From Schaalia odontolytica (GTDB taxonomy: Bacteria > Actinomycetota > Actinomycetes > Actinomycetales > Actinomycetaceae): a stretch of 64,000 nucleotides of DNA. Below are positions 53,101 to 61,525 of the stretch, in pieces. Position 1 is the stretch's first letter; the number at the start of each line of letters is the position of its first letter. The notes beneath the pieces are model-generated. The model saw nothing but the letters and a program-made list of their open reading frames with translations. It had not been told where the DNA came from and searched no databases. The stretch spans positions 682,001-746,000 of the forward strand of contig NZ_CP046315.1 of the NCBI RefSeq assembly GCF_009730335.1, read 5' to 3'. The translations under genes were made by a program, and so were the position numbers.

Positions 53101-53873
53101 TCGAACTCGGCGAGGGCGAGACCTCGCAGGTCGTGCTCCATGCTGTTGGTGGCGGCGACTCGCGCTTCCTGTACTGGGTGACGATCGAGGATCCGACCCC
53201 CACCCCGGATCCGACCCCCACCCCGGACCCGCAGCCCACCCCGGACCCGACACCGGCTCCTGAGCCGACCGTGGACCCGACACCGGCTCCGACCCCGGAT
53301 CCTGCGCCCCAGCCTCGCACGGGCCAGTGGAAGTCCGGCTACTTCGGCTGGTGGTACAGCTACTCTGACGGCACCTACGCGGCCAACGAGACCCTCGTCA
53401 TCGATGGGCAGACCTACCGCTTCGATGCGCGTGGCTACATGAAGACGGGCTGGGTCTACGACGGTGGACACTGGTACTACCACGGTTCCAGTGGCGCCCA
53501 GCAGACCGGCTGGATCATGGACCGCGGTAACTGGTACTACCTCGACCCGTCGAACGGTGTGATGGCGACCGGCTGGGCCCAGATCGATGGATCATGGTTC
53601 TATATGTCGCCCTCCGGAGCGATGCGAACCGGATGGGTGAAGGACGGCGGTGCCTGGTACTACCTGTCGCCCTCCGGCTCGATGGCCACGGGCTGGCAGC
53701 ACCTGGATGGCTCCTGGTACCACCTGGGCGCCAACGGTGCGATGACCACTGGCTGGCTCAAGGATGGACCCTCGTGGTTCTACCTGCACGGCAATGGCTC
53801 GATGGCCACCGGTTGGGAACTGATCGGATGGACCTGGTACCACTTCGCGCCCTCGGGCGCGTGGATTGAGTAG
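50175..53873 (+). CDS. Secreted cell-surface protein: discoidin-like domain, unassigned barrel hydrolase, choline-binding-type repeats
   Basis: A 1232-residue exported protein. A signal peptide (1-28, ending AAAVAA) is followed by an N-terminal beta domain (30-235), a cadherin-like beta sandwich (about 252-345), a discoidin/F5-8C-like carbohydrate-binding domain (about 354-505), a probable TIM-barrel hydrolase (about 521-828), a beta domain to about 1005, a Pro-Thr linker, and about seven 20-residue Trp/Tyr/Gly repeats of choline/cell-wall-binding type. Within the barrel IQYGDEGGF (Asp641, Glu642) and LLSWDKYYWG (Asp700) are candidate catalytic segments. I do not recognise the glycosidase family. 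ATG 50175 has GAAGGAG upstream. The upstream palindrome links it to the LacI-type regulator, transporter and beta-galactosidase. Confidence 0.8.
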   Translation: MGTRPIIGALGAPILAATMLGLAPAAAVAATETPYHPTVLWATSEEKVGESAPNGTIAALVDDDTTRTDATKTFWTTKWKGGLDTYPHALAVQNPTPGTQVCGLGLTPRPTYDSTLGNDQFPGEYRVFAFDEDPGNPAAEASFADWKTNVAAGTWEGGTEVKHGSDLQFGNKEQYVTFPATTKRVFALTGLRSLAPGKKDMALSDIKLLPCDADGNAITSYGNEDTGGNHEAARPVVPHPDAPEQGSGASDLVVDFVIDQLPYGEPGKPVDFAPGTHTYTATGYYHAKTVSARIRAVDGATVTINGVTPDADGRVSNLDLTTGLNVITATVAKDGKEATYVVNITKVDTDFRGNVMIPATAQANGGTEADNAALTDLDPTTTWTSDPLVRAHEWSSSVTGIELHLGEARYVHRINGWGTPILPAGVQGWHGGNSVAIAVQEADGGEWKTIVTHGSLTRDARGLWYWDFNSYHLAKNIRIWMNDETEPQTPQNIATAVTFNDVEVWGLPAGKTPVAPVVDNSMYERYSGFNPGDGKWGVNRAQALALQYGVMMPAWVPSEGYGRGGFDANERDLTGGAFPMFYDLPMFNTAMMESLGKGAPWALAKAPTGKNSMCNAGEPRDFMNEYMKPYASTLVDIQYGDEGGFNRGESECFKNWFSWSKENIPGAVVHANSWDDPSWYRDANLSYYVENAKPDLLSWDKYYWGANGGPAPSNVVMNLLGTNTWKKQREYGLKGLTGDGSSPILYGQYLDYNWDANVSASEKSIVPSLGLATGQKWFGLFRMEYNGYDRSSIIDHDGAPTRSFYEFSNIFGNVTYIGNYTKAMNSTFVAYKPGQYAARGAIPSLSGYKYGDFASGDEAKAANESVGLVDMSVTNVGSVNDGLPGDVVVGYFEQLKGLETAKSAEIFGDSTTAPKGFMVVNALTGQTRYPSYLLDPRTDNGSLAETAQDITLTVKKPAANAHLMLVNPADKTTQEVELGEGETSQVVLHAVGGGDSRFLYWVTIEDPTPTPDPTPTPDPQPTPDPTPAPEPTVDPTPAPTPDPAPQPRTGQWKSGYFGWWYSYSDGTYAANETLVIDGQTYRFDARGYMKTGWVYDGGHWYYHGSSGAQQTGWIMDRGNWYYLDPSNGVMATGWAQIDGSWFYMSPSGAMRTGWVKDGGAWYYLSPSGSMATGWQHLDGSWYHLGANGAMTTGWLKDGPSWFYLHGNGSMATGWELIGWTWYHFAPSGAWIE
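53190..53315. repeat. 18-base tandem repeats encoding the Pro-Thr linker
   Basis: Imperfect copies of GATCCGACCCCCACCCCG encode a DPTPTP-type linker of about 42 residues. They are in frame and separate the catalytic half from the binding repeats. Copy number could vary between strains. Confidence 0.85.
53317..53870. repeat. Tandem coding repeats of the cell-wall/choline-binding type
   Basis: A first longer unit is followed by about seven units of 20-21 codons, each with the pattern W-Y/F-Y ... G-M-TGW (for example WYYLSPSGSMATGW). These resemble the repeats of choline-binding proteins of streptococci. What they bind in this organism is unknown. Confidence 0.85.
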
Positions 53874-53888
53874 TTAGCTCCACACAGG

Positions 53889-53925
53889 ACGAGGCCGTGG
53901 CCGGGTTATCCGGCTGCGGCCTCGT
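53889..53925. terminator. Bidirectional hairpin between the secreted-protein gene and coaA
   Basis: ACGAGGCCGTGGCCGG (53889-53904) pairs with 53910-53925, with two internal mispairs. It lies between convergent genes and again uses ACGAGGCC/GGCCTCGT outer arms. Confidence 0.7.
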
Positions 53926-53941
53926 TCGCGTGCGAAAAGGT

Positions 53942-54964
53942 TCATTCCTTGCGGATCGACAGTGATTCGACGCGGTGGTCGTGGCCCTTCGTGAAGATGA
54001 GGGTCGCGCGCTCGCGGGTGGGGCGGATATTCTCGCGAAGGTTCGGCAGGTTGATCGCGTTCCACACGACGTGCGCGGTCGATGCGGCCTCGGCGTCGGT
54101 CAGGGAGGCGTAGGTCTTGAAATAGGAATCCTCGCGAGAAAACGCGGTCGCCCGCAGCTTGAGGAAACGGTCCACGTACCACTGCTCAATCTGTTTCTCG
54201 TCGGCGTCGACGTAGATCGAGAAGTCGAAGTAGTCCGAAACGGCCACCGACACAGAACCGGGGGCGGAGCGCGGCGGCTGGAGCACGTTGAGGCCCTCGA
54301 CGATGAGGATGTCGGGGCGGTCCACGTCGACGTAGGCGTCGGGCACGATGTCGTAGGTGACGTGGGAGTACACCGGCGCCTTCGCGTGCGGGTTGCCCGC
54401 CTTGACCGAAGCCAGGAACGAGATGAGGGCCGAGCGGTCGTAGGACTCGGGGAAACCCTTGCGGGCGATGAGGGAACGTTCCTGCAGGATCCGGTTCGGA
54501 TAGAGGAAGCCGTCGGTCGTCACCAGGTCCACGCGCGGGGTGGAATCCCAGCGGGAGAGCAGCAGCTGGAGGAGGCGCGCGACCGTCGACTTGCCGACGG
54601 CGACAGAGCCGGCGATGCCGATGACGAAGGGGGTCGAGTGGCCTTCGGGCTCGCCGAGGAAGGCGTGCCGCTCGGCGGCTGTGCGGCGTCGCCCGTCGAT
54701 GTAGAGCTGCAGCAGTGCGCTCAGGGGACGGTAAATCGTGTCGACCTCGGTCATGTCGATGGGGTCGCCCAGGGATGCGATGCGGTCAATGTCCTCCTGC
54801 GTGAGCGGCAGGGGAGTGCGATCGGCGAGGCGGTCCCACTCGCGGCGGTCGAAGCGTGCGTAGGGGTTGGGTGCGTTGCGCGCGGGGGCCGGGTTTTGCT
54901 CGTCAGACGAGACGCTTGACGAGGCCGGGAATGGGATGGGCGAGGGGCTCTCGGTGATGCTCAC
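53942..54964 (-). CDS. coaA: Pantothenate kinase, type I
   Basis: First enzyme of coenzyme A synthesis, 340 residues. The P-loop [12 protein letters not shown], the [10 protein letters not shown] and [10 protein letters not shown] segments and EGLNVLQ are typical of the bacterial CoaA (PanK-I) type. GTG 54964 ([12 protein letters not shown]) is chosen; the longer frame to 55063 would run into the glmS leader. The first 50 residues are poorly conserved. It is divergent from glmS. Confidence 0.95.
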   Translation of the reverse strand: MSITESPSPIPFPASSSVSSDEQNPAPARNAPNPYARFDRREWDRLADRTPLPLTQEDIDRIASLGDPIDMTEVDTIYRPLSALLQLYIDGRRRTAAERHAFLGEPEGHSTPFVIGIAGSVAVGKSTVARLLQLLLSRWDSTPRVDLVTTDGFLYPNRILQERSLIARKGFPESYDRSALISFLASVKAGNPHAKAPVYSHVTYDIVPDAYVDVDRPDILIVEGLNVLQPPRSAPGSVSVAVSDYFDFSIYVDADEKQIEQWYVDRFLKLRATAFSREDSYFKTYASLTDAEAASTAHVVWNAINLPNLRENIRPTRERATLIFTKGHDHRVESLSIRKE

Positions 54965-55071
54965 GATCCCATTGTGCCCCACATGTTTGTGGTCGTGCGC
55001 ACTTAGTTCACCACGTGAAGCCACACACGTTACTGACCGGTGGAGGGGTTTGGTGTGTTGCAATGGGTGCT

Positions 55072-56985
55072 ATGTGCGGAATTGTTGGACATATTGCATG
55101 CAAGGCGTCCCAGCGTAGTCGCGAGGTTGTCCTCGGCGGCCTGGCGCGCCTCGAATATCGCGGGTACGACTCGGCGGGTATCGCCCTGGCGTCCCCGGAT
55201 CGCCTCGACGTTCGCCGCGCGCTCGGCAAGCTCATCAACCTCTCCGAGGACCTCGACGCGCAGCCTCCGGCCGATGCCTTTGCGGGCATTGGACACACCC
55301 GCTGGGCGACCCACGGTCGCCCCACGGTCGCGAACGCCCACCCCCATTCCAGCCCGGATGGACGTTTCTCTCTCGTTCACAACGGCATCATCGAGAACGC
55401 GGACGCCCTGCGCGCCGCCCTCATCGCCGACGGCGAGACTTTCGCCTCGGAGACCGACACCGAGGTGGTCGTCCACCTGCTGGCCCGCGCCTACGACCGG
55501 GCTGATCCGGCCTCGTTCCAAGGGGCGGTCGCCGGACTGACCGGAGCGGACGAGGAGGTGGCGCGCCGCCTGGTCGTCGCCTTGCGCGCTGTCACCGAGC
55601 AGCTGCACGGCACCTTCACCCTGCTGGTGCTGAGCACGCAGTCCCCGAACGTCATCGTGGCGGCACGCCGCTCCTCCCCGCTGGTCATTGGCCTGGGGGA
55701 GGGGGAGAACTTCCTGGGCTCCGACGTCCTGGCCTTCGTCGAGCACACGAACCGCGCCGTCGAGGTCGACCAGGATGAGGTCGTGGTTGTCTCCGCGACC
55801 GGCGTGACCGTCATCGACCCCGCGGGTAACCCCGTCGAGCGTGAGGCGTACGAGGTCGACTTCTCCTCCGACCGCGCCACCAAGAACGGGTGGCCGACTT
55901 TCATGGAGAAGGAGATCCACGAGCAGCCCGACGCCGTCGGCGCCACTCTGGCCGACCGCATCGACTCCCACGGCCACCTGGCCCTGGACGAGGTGCGCAT
56001 CCCCCAGCACGTCCTGCGCTCCGTCAACAAGGTCATCATGATCGGCTGCGGCACCGCGTCCTACGCCGGACAGGTCGCCCGCTACGCGATCGAGCACTGG
56101 TGCCGTATCCCCGTCGAGGTCGAGCTCTCCAGCGAGTTCCGATACCGCGACCCGGTCGTCGACGAGAAGACCCTGGTCGTCGCCATCTCCCAGAGCGGCG
56201 AGACCATGGACACGATCCAGGCGATCCGCCACGCCCGCGAGCAGGGCGCGAAGGTCGTCGCCATCGTCAACACGCCCGGCTCAACGATCTCGCGCGAGTC
56301 CGACGCGGTGATCCTCACGCACGCGGGCCCCGAGATCGCGGTCGCCTCCACCAAGGCGTTCACCGCGCAGGTCACCGCCTGCTACATCCTGGGCCTGTAC
56401 CTGGCGCAGGTGCGCGGCAACAAGTACGCCGATGAGATCGCCGACTACATGGACAAGCTCGGCGCCATCCCCGACGCGATCTCACGTGTCCTCGACAGCG
56501 GCGAGAGCGTGCGTCAGTTCGCTCGTACTATGCAGGACGCGACGTCGGTGATCTACCTGGGACGCCACGTGGGGTTCCCCGTCGCCCTCGAAGGGGCGCT
56601 CAAGCTCAAGGAAATCTGCTACATCCACGCGGAGGGCTTCGCCGCCGGTGAGCTCAAGCACGGTCCCATCGCGCTCGTAGACGAGGGCCAGCCGGTCATC
56701 GTCATCGTGCCGACCCCTCGCCGCCCAGAGCTGCACGGCAAAGTCCTGGCCAACATCGCCGAGGTCCGCGCCCGCGGTGCCCGCACGATCATCATCGCCG
56801 AGGAGGGGGATTCCTCCGTCGACGAGTTCGCCGAGGTCGTCTTCCGCGTGCCCGCCGTGCCGACCCTGTACGCGCCGCTCCTGACCGTCGTGCCGCTGCA
56901 GATCTTCGCCTGCGAGCTTGCCGCTGTGAAGGGTCTCGACGTCGACCAGCCGCGTAACCTCGCCAAGTCCGTGACGGTGGAGTGA
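55072..56985 (+). CDS. glmS: Glucosamine-fructose-6-phosphate aminotransferase
   Basis: Makes glucosamine-6-phosphate from fructose-6-phosphate and glutamine; 637 residues. The N-terminal glutaminase domain must begin with Cys after Met removal, which fixes the start at ATG 55072 (MCGIVGHIAC). The isomerase half has two SIS domains (GCGTASYAGQVARY, SQSGETMDT) and the terminal DQPRNLAKSVTVE. The strong GGAGGGG at 55042-55048 is better spaced for an ATG at 55063, which would give MGAMCG; this conflict is noted as a finding. Confidence 0.95.
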   Translation: MCGIVGHIACKASQRSREVVLGGLARLEYRGYDSAGIALASPDRLDVRRALGKLINLSEDLDAQPPADAFAGIGHTRWATHGRPTVANAHPHSSPDGRFSLVHNGIIENADALRAALIADGETFASETDTEVVVHLLARAYDRADPASFQGAVAGLTGADEEVARRLVVALRAVTEQLHGTFTLLVLSTQSPNVIVAARRSSPLVIGLGEGENFLGSDVLAFVEHTNRAVEVDQDEVVVVSATGVTVIDPAGNPVEREAYEVDFSSDRATKNGWPTFMEKEIHEQPDAVGATLADRIDSHGHLALDEVRIPQHVLRSVNKVIMIGCGTASYAGQVARYAIEHWCRIPVEVELSSEFRYRDPVVDEKTLVVAISQSGETMDTIQAIRHAREQGAKVVAIVNTPGSTISRESDAVILTHAGPEIAVASTKAFTAQVTACYILGLYLAQVRGNKYADEIADYMDKLGAIPDAISRVLDSGESVRQFARTMQDATSVIYLGRHVGFPVALEGALKLKEICYIHAEGFAAGELKHGPIALVDEGQPVIVIVPTPRRPELHGKVLANIAEVRARGARTIIIAEEGDSSVDEFAEVVFRVPAVPTLYAPLLTVVPLQIFACELAAVKGLDVDQPRNLAKSVTVE

Positions 56986-57020
56986 TCCTCCGGCGCGGGG
57001 CTGGTGCCTCGTGAACGCTC

Positions 57021-57063
57021 ACGGGCCTCGTTCCTCATCAGGGACGAGGCCCGTGCTGTCTTT
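57021..57063 (+). terminator. Terminator after glmS
   Basis: A 14 bp stem with one G-U pair (57021-57034 with 57041-57054), loop TCATCA, followed by GCTGTCTTT. The arms again contain GGGCCTCGT/ACGAGGCCC. Confidence 0.85.
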
Positions 57064-57129
57064 GCGCGACTGCTTCGTCGTCGCTCAAGCGGCCACCCCA
57101 GGCGCGCACGGTGTGAAACAATATGGCGC

Positions 57130-58911
57130 ATGTTCACGATTGATCGAGCCGCCCTGTCCTTCGCCGACGCGCGGGAACTGGAGACAAAGTGCGTTGACCA
57201 GGCGGTTTCCGAGGGCGATCCGGACCGCTACATGCTCGACGTCGCGGGCGAGGTCGCGGCCGCGGTCGTGCGCCATGCGGACCTGCCCGTGAGCTGGAAT
57301 GGCGAGGACAGTGAACCGGGCGTGGATGCGGAGGAACGCGGCGACGCTGAAGGGGTCGACTGGATCGCTAGCCGTGTTACAGCCTTCGTTGGAGGCGGAG
57401 ACAACGGCGGGGATGCCCTCTACGCCTGCGCGATCCTCGCGCGCGGAGGAATCGGAGCGACCGCCTACCTCCTCAAGAAGCGCTGCCACCGCCGCGCCCT
57501 CGCCGCCGCCCAGGAAGCGGGCGTGCGCATCATCGACCTCGGCGGCCAGTCGCTGCGCTCCATCGAAAACACCCCCGCATGGTCCGATGTCTTTCTCGCG
57601 CACGCCTGGATCGACGGCATCGTGGGCACCGGTTCCCACGGCCCGCTCACGGGCGCGCTCGCGGAATCCGTGGAGCTCCTCAACAGGCTTTCCGCCATCA
57701 AGCCTCGCCCCGTTATTGCGATCGATGTCCCCTCTGGTCTGACCGACGACGACGGCACGATCACGGGCCCGATCCTGCGTGCTACCCACACCCTCGCGGT
57801 CGGCACCTACAAGCGCGCGCAGGTCCTGCCTCCCGCCGTCGAGTTCACCGGGGACATCAGCCTCGTGACGATGGACCGGGATAGCAACGGGACGGGTCGC
57901 ACACAAGGCGATGACGGAATGATTGGCGCGGATGACCTCTACGTCGTCGACGAGGCCTTCTCCGCCCGCGAGGTCGTCCCCGTCCCCGCTTTCTCCGACG
58001 ACAAGTACGTGCGCGGCGTCGTCGGCCTTGTCGCCGGATCCGACACCTACCCGGGAGCTGGTCTCCTCGCGACGCGCGGTGCACTGGCCGCGGGTGTGGG
58101 CATGGTGCGCCTGAACTCGACCCGGCGCGTCCAGGACCTCGTGCTCGCAGACCAGCCCGGCGTCGTCACCGTCGGCGGGCGCATCCAGTCCGCCCTCATC
58201 GGCCCCGGCCTCGACGAGGATCGCCGCGAGGACGCGCTCGAACTCGCGCAATTCTGCGGTCAATCGGGCATGCCCCTCGTCATCGACGCGTGGGCCCTCG
58301 ACCTTGTCCCCGAGCTGGCGACTTCCATCAAGCTCGACGCCACCGTCCTCACCCCGCACTACGGCGAGGCCGCGCGCCTCCTGGGACGCCTCGGGACTCC
58401 GGTGACGCGGGCCGAGATTGCTGCTTCTCCTCTGCGCTATGCCCGTGCGCTCCACGAGGCGACCGGCTGCCACGTGATCCTCAAGGGGCCCGTCACGATC
58501 GTGTACTCCTTCGAATACGTCGATACGGAGGTGCAGGAGGCCTTCCAGCGTGCGCTCAACGCCGCGGAGGCATGGCCCGACGTGGACGCGCTGCCGCAGG
58601 GCCGCCTCGTGCGCTCCTACACCCCGACTGTCGGCCAGGTGACGACCTCCTGGGCGGGTGTCGCAGGCAACGGGGATGTGCTCGCCGGATTCCTCGCCGG
58701 CGTCCTCGCCCGACCGGTCGATGAAGGGGACGCCGTGGCGGGCCCCGATGGGCAGCCCCAGCGCGTCACCCCGGGACGCCTGACGGCGGCGGTGAGCGTT
58801 CACGGGCGAGCCGCCCAGGTGGCCGCCGAGGCTGCCGGTGGAGTTGCTCCCATTCAGGCCTCCGACATCGCGGCCGCGATCGGGCAGGTCCTGTCGCAGC
58901 CCACGCGGTGA
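57130..58911 (+). CDS. nnr: Bifunctional NAD(P)H-hydrate epimerase/dehydratase
   Basis: Repairs damaged NADH and NADPH hydrates; 593 residues. The N-terminal YjeF_N epimerase domain has VGGGDNGGDALYACAILARGG; the C-terminal ribokinase-like dehydratase domain has LTPHYGEAARLLG, HVILKGPVTIVYS and AGNGDVLAGFLAG with the catalytic Asp. ATG 57130 (MFTIDRAALSF) is selected; the frame is open upstream through the glmS terminator without conservation. An insert of about 15 acidic residues near 55-75 is not usual. It precedes alr, a common actinobacterial arrangement. Confidence 0.93.
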   Translation: MFTIDRAALSFADARELETKCVDQAVSEGDPDRYMLDVAGEVAAAVVRHADLPVSWNGEDSEPGVDAEERGDAEGVDWIASRVTAFVGGGDNGGDALYACAILARGGIGATAYLLKKRCHRRALAAAQEAGVRIIDLGGQSLRSIENTPAWSDVFLAHAWIDGIVGTGSHGPLTGALAESVELLNRLSAIKPRPVIAIDVPSGLTDDDGTITGPILRATHTLAVGTYKRAQVLPPAVEFTGDISLVTMDRDSNGTGRTQGDDGMIGADDLYVVDEAFSAREVVPVPAFSDDKYVRGVVGLVAGSDTYPGAGLLATRGALAAGVGMVRLNSTRRVQDLVLADQPGVVTVGGRIQSALIGPGLDEDRREDALELAQFCGQSGMPLVIDAWALDLVPELATSIKLDATVLTPHYGEAARLLGRLGTPVTRAEIAASPLRYARALHEATGCHVILKGPVTIVYSFEYVDTEVQEAFQRALNAAEAWPDVDALPQGRLVRSYTPTVGQVTTSWAGVAGNGDVLAGFLAGVLARPVDEGDAVAGPDGQPQRVTPGRLTAAVSVHGRAAQVAAEAAGGVAPIQASDIAAAIGQVLSQPTR

Positions 58912-58982
58912 CACTCTGGTCGCCATGCTCGCGACGGCAACGAACGCGGGGCGGGCGGCGCGCGCCGTGAGATACTGGAGGT

Positions 58983-60251
58983 GTGATTTCCACAGACGAA
59001 CGAGTCGAAGGACGGGACTACCCGTCATCCGCGGCCGTTGACCTGGCCGCGATCCGTCACAACCTGGGCGTCCTGCGCGCAGCCGCCCCCGGCGCGCTCC
59101 AGCTCGCGACCGTCAAGGCGAACGCCTACGGGCACGGCCTCCTCCCAGTCGCCCGCGCTGCACTGGACGGTGGCGCCGACTGGCTGGGTGTCGCCCAGCT
59201 GGCCGAGGCCTTCACGCTGCGCCGTGGCCTCGACGAGGCCGGGGTCGCCCGAGCCGACGCGCCCATCCTCGCGTGGATCTCCACCTCGTCCTCGGATTTC
59301 GCGGCCGCGATCGAGGCCGACATCGACCTGTCCGTCTCGTGGACGTGGGTCCTTGCCGACATCTGCGCCGCAGCCCGAGAGGCCGGCCGCCCGGCCCGCG
59401 TCCACGTCAAGATCGACACCGGCATGTCCCGCGCGGGCTCCACGCTCGCCGACCTGCCCGCCCTGGCCTCGGCCCTGCGCATGGCCGCCGACGACGGCCT
59501 CGTCGATGTCGTTGGCGCCTGGAGCCACATGTCCCGCGCCGACGACCCCAGCGAGGCAGGAAACGCCTCGACCGCGAGCCACGTGCGTATCTTCGAGGAG
59601 GGGCTCGCGATCCTCGCCGACGCGGGCGTCACTCCGCGCATCCGACACCTGTCCGCCACGTCGGGCATCCTGTGGCACCGCGAAGCTCACTACGACATGG
59701 TTCGCGCCGGCATCGGCCTGTACGGGCTGAGCCCCGACCCGGAGGTGGCCACGTCCGAGCAACTCGGCCTCACCCCCGCCCTCGAGCTGCGCGCGCCCCT
59801 GACCTCCGTCAAGGTCATCGAAGAGGGGACCCCGGCCTCGTACGGTGGAACCTGGGTCGCGCCCACGCGCCGCTGGATCGGCCTCGTCCCCCTTGGCTAC
59901 GGCGACGGCATCCTGCGCGCCGCCTCCAACCAAGCGCGCGTCGTCGTCCACACCGCCTCGGGCCCCTTTAACGCGCCCCTCATCGGACGCGTGTGCATGG
60001 ACCAGTTCATGGTCGACCTCGGGCCAGCCGAGGGAAGCCCCGGAACGCCGACCGCGCGCTCCGGGCAGGCCCCCGCCATCCCCGGCGACATCGCCACCCT
60101 CTTCGGCTCCGGGATCAGCGGCGAGGCCTTGGCCGACGACTGGGCGCAGGCAGCCGGTACCATCAACTACGAAATCGTCACCCACCTGGGCGCACACATC
60201 CCCCGCATCTACCGGGATGGCGCCGACGCGACCTTCGGGAGCAACTCATGA
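58983..60251 (+). CDS. alr: Alanine racemase
   Basis: PLP enzyme making D-alanine for peptidoglycan; 422 residues, with about 20 extra residues near 350 (GSPGTPTARSGQAPAIPGD). The PLP lysine is Lys45 in TVKANAYGHG, and the C-terminal domain contains RVCMDQFMVDLG. GTG 58983 is the only start in frame after the upstream stop at 58968-58970. GGAGG at 58977-58981 is too close to serve it, and GATACT at 58971-58976 could be a -10 box of a leaderless message. Its stop overlaps tsaE by ATGA. Confidence 0.94.
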   Translation: MISTDERVEGRDYPSSAAVDLAAIRHNLGVLRAAAPGALQLATVKANAYGHGLLPVARAALDGGADWLGVAQLAEAFTLRRGLDEAGVARADAPILAWISTSSSDFAAAIEADIDLSVSWTWVLADICAAAREAGRPARVHVKIDTGMSRAGSTLADLPALASALRMAADDGLVDVVGAWSHMSRADDPSEAGNASTASHVRIFEEGLAILADAGVTPRIRHLSATSGILWHREAHYDMVRAGIGLYGLSPDPEVATSEQLGLTPALELRAPLTSVKVIEEGTPASYGGTWVAPTRRWIGLVPLGYGDGILRAASNQARVVVHTASGPFNAPLIGRVCMDQFMVDLGPAEGSPGTPTARSGQAPAIPGDIATLFGSGISGEALADDWAQAAGTINYEIVTHLGAHIPRIYRDGADATFGSNS

Positions 60252-60820
60252 CCCAGCCCATCGCCTCCTACGAGGTGTCGACGCGCGACGCCGACCAGAC
60301 GCGCGCGTTCGGCGAAGACCTTGGTCGCATCCTCGCCGCCGGAGACCTTCTCATGCTCTCCGGGGGCCTCGGTGCGGGCAAGACCACCCTCACCCAGGGC
60401 ATCGGCGTCGGCATGGGCGTGCGCGGGCGCGTCGCATCTCCGACGTTCATCGTCGCTCGCGTACACCCCTCACTGAGCGGCGGCCCCGACCTTATCCACG
60501 CGGACGCCTACCGCATCACCGACCTGAACGACCTCGAGACCCTCGACCTCGACTCCTCCCTCGACGAGGCCGTCACCGTCGTCGAATGGGGCGAAGGCAA
60601 GACCGAGGCCATGAGCGACGAACGCCTCTCCATCGAGGTGCGCCGGGCCTCGGGCGGCGAGGCCGCCCACGACGGGGACGTCATCGACCTGGAGAACATG
60701 GATGACGGCACACGCGTCATCGTCCTGCACGCCCACGGGCACCGCTGGGACGGCGTCCTTGACGGCGTCGTCGCCGCCCACGGCGGAACCCGCATCGACG
60801 AGGCAGACACCGACGAGTAG
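60248..60820 (+). CDS. tsaE: tRNA threonylcarbamoyladenosine biosynthesis ATPase TsaE
   Basis: ATPase of the TsaBDE complex that makes t6A37 in tRNA; 190 residues. The Walker A is GGLGAGKTTLTQG, followed by VASPTFIV and LIHADAYRI, and a Walker-B-like VVEWGEG. It starts inside the alr stop. A poorly conserved tail of about 45 residues (HDGDVIDLENMDDG...) extends beyond the usual end. tsaB follows after 9 bases. Confidence 0.95.
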   Translation: MTQPIASYEVSTRDADQTRAFGEDLGRILAAGDLLMLSGGLGAGKTTLTQGIGVGMGVRGRVASPTFIVARVHPSLSGGPDLIHADAYRITDLNDLETLDLDSSLDEAVTVVEWGEGKTEAMSDERLSIEVRRASGGEAAHDGDVIDLENMDDGTRVIVLHAHGHRWDGVLDGVVAAHGGTRIDEADTDE

Positions 60821-60829
60821 GATCACACC

Positions 60830-61525
60830 GTGCGAGAGATAGCCCTAGACACCCAAGCAGCCACCACCGTCGCCATCATCGACGACGGCTGCGTTCTCGG
60901 CCGCGCCCAGAACGACTCTGGACGTCACCACGCCGAATCCATCACCCCGCTCGTGCGCGAGGCGCTCGCGGCAGCAGGCCTCCCCGCGCAGCTCGCGGAC
61001 GCCGGCATTGATCGAGTCCTCGTGGGCACCGGCCCCGCCCCCTTCACCGGTCTGCGCGCCGGTCTCGTCTCCGCGCGCGTCCTCGCCTCGGTCGCCGGCG
61101 TGCCCGCTTACGGCGTGTCCGCCCTCGACGTCATCGCCCGTCAGGGCCTCGACCGCCTGCCTCCCGACACCCGTGTCTACGCGATCGCCGACGCACGCCG
61201 CCGCGAACTCTACTGGGGCTCGTACGTGGCCGCCGGGCCCGACGACGTCACCCTCGAGGGACGCCTCGAGGTGGGGGACGTTTCTGCACTGCTGGGCGCC
61301 ATGCGGACCGCCCCCGGCCTCGTCGTCGCGGGAGCGCCGATCCCCGCGCACAGCGCCGATGCGCTCGCGCGCGTGGACCTCGGACCCCAGGTGAGCCTCG
61401 ATCCCGCCGTCATGAGCCGCATCGTCGCCACGCGCCTGTCGCGCGGCGAAGACGATCGCCTGCGCACCGACCCCCTGTACCTGCGCCGCCCCGATATTCA
61501 GGGCCAGCCCACTGCGCGCCTGTGA
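60830..61525 (+). CDS. tsaB: tRNA threonylcarbamoyladenosine biosynthesis protein TsaB
   Basis: Scaffold protein of the TsaBDE complex, actin-like ATPase fold, 231 residues. The N-terminal IALDTQAATTVAIID and the block VLVGTGPAPFTGLRAGLVSARVLA identify it. The GTG start follows tsaE closely and the stop overlaps rimI in GTGA. Its partner tsaD, often next in the cluster, is not in this window. Confidence 0.94.
   Translation: MREIALDTQAATTVAIIDDGCVLGRAQNDSGRHHAESITPLVREALAAAGLPAQLADAGIDRVLVGTGPAPFTGLRAGLVSARVLASVAGVPAYGVSALDVIARQGLDRLPPDTRVYAIADARRRELYWGSYVAAGPDDVTLEGRLEVGDVSALLGAMRTAPGLVVAGAPIPAHSADALARVDLGPQVSLDPAVMSRIVATRLSRGEDDRLRTDPLYLRRPDIQGQPTARL

Noticed and set aside
50175-53873. Assignment of the secreted protein to a known endo-glycosidase family such as GH85 or GH101.
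   Set aside because: Although context and size would fit, I could not match the catalytic motifs of those families, so no family is claimed.
57004-57129. N-terminal extension of nnr to a GTG/ATG near 57004.
   Set aside because: The extension would be encoded by the glmS terminator hairpin and is not conserved.
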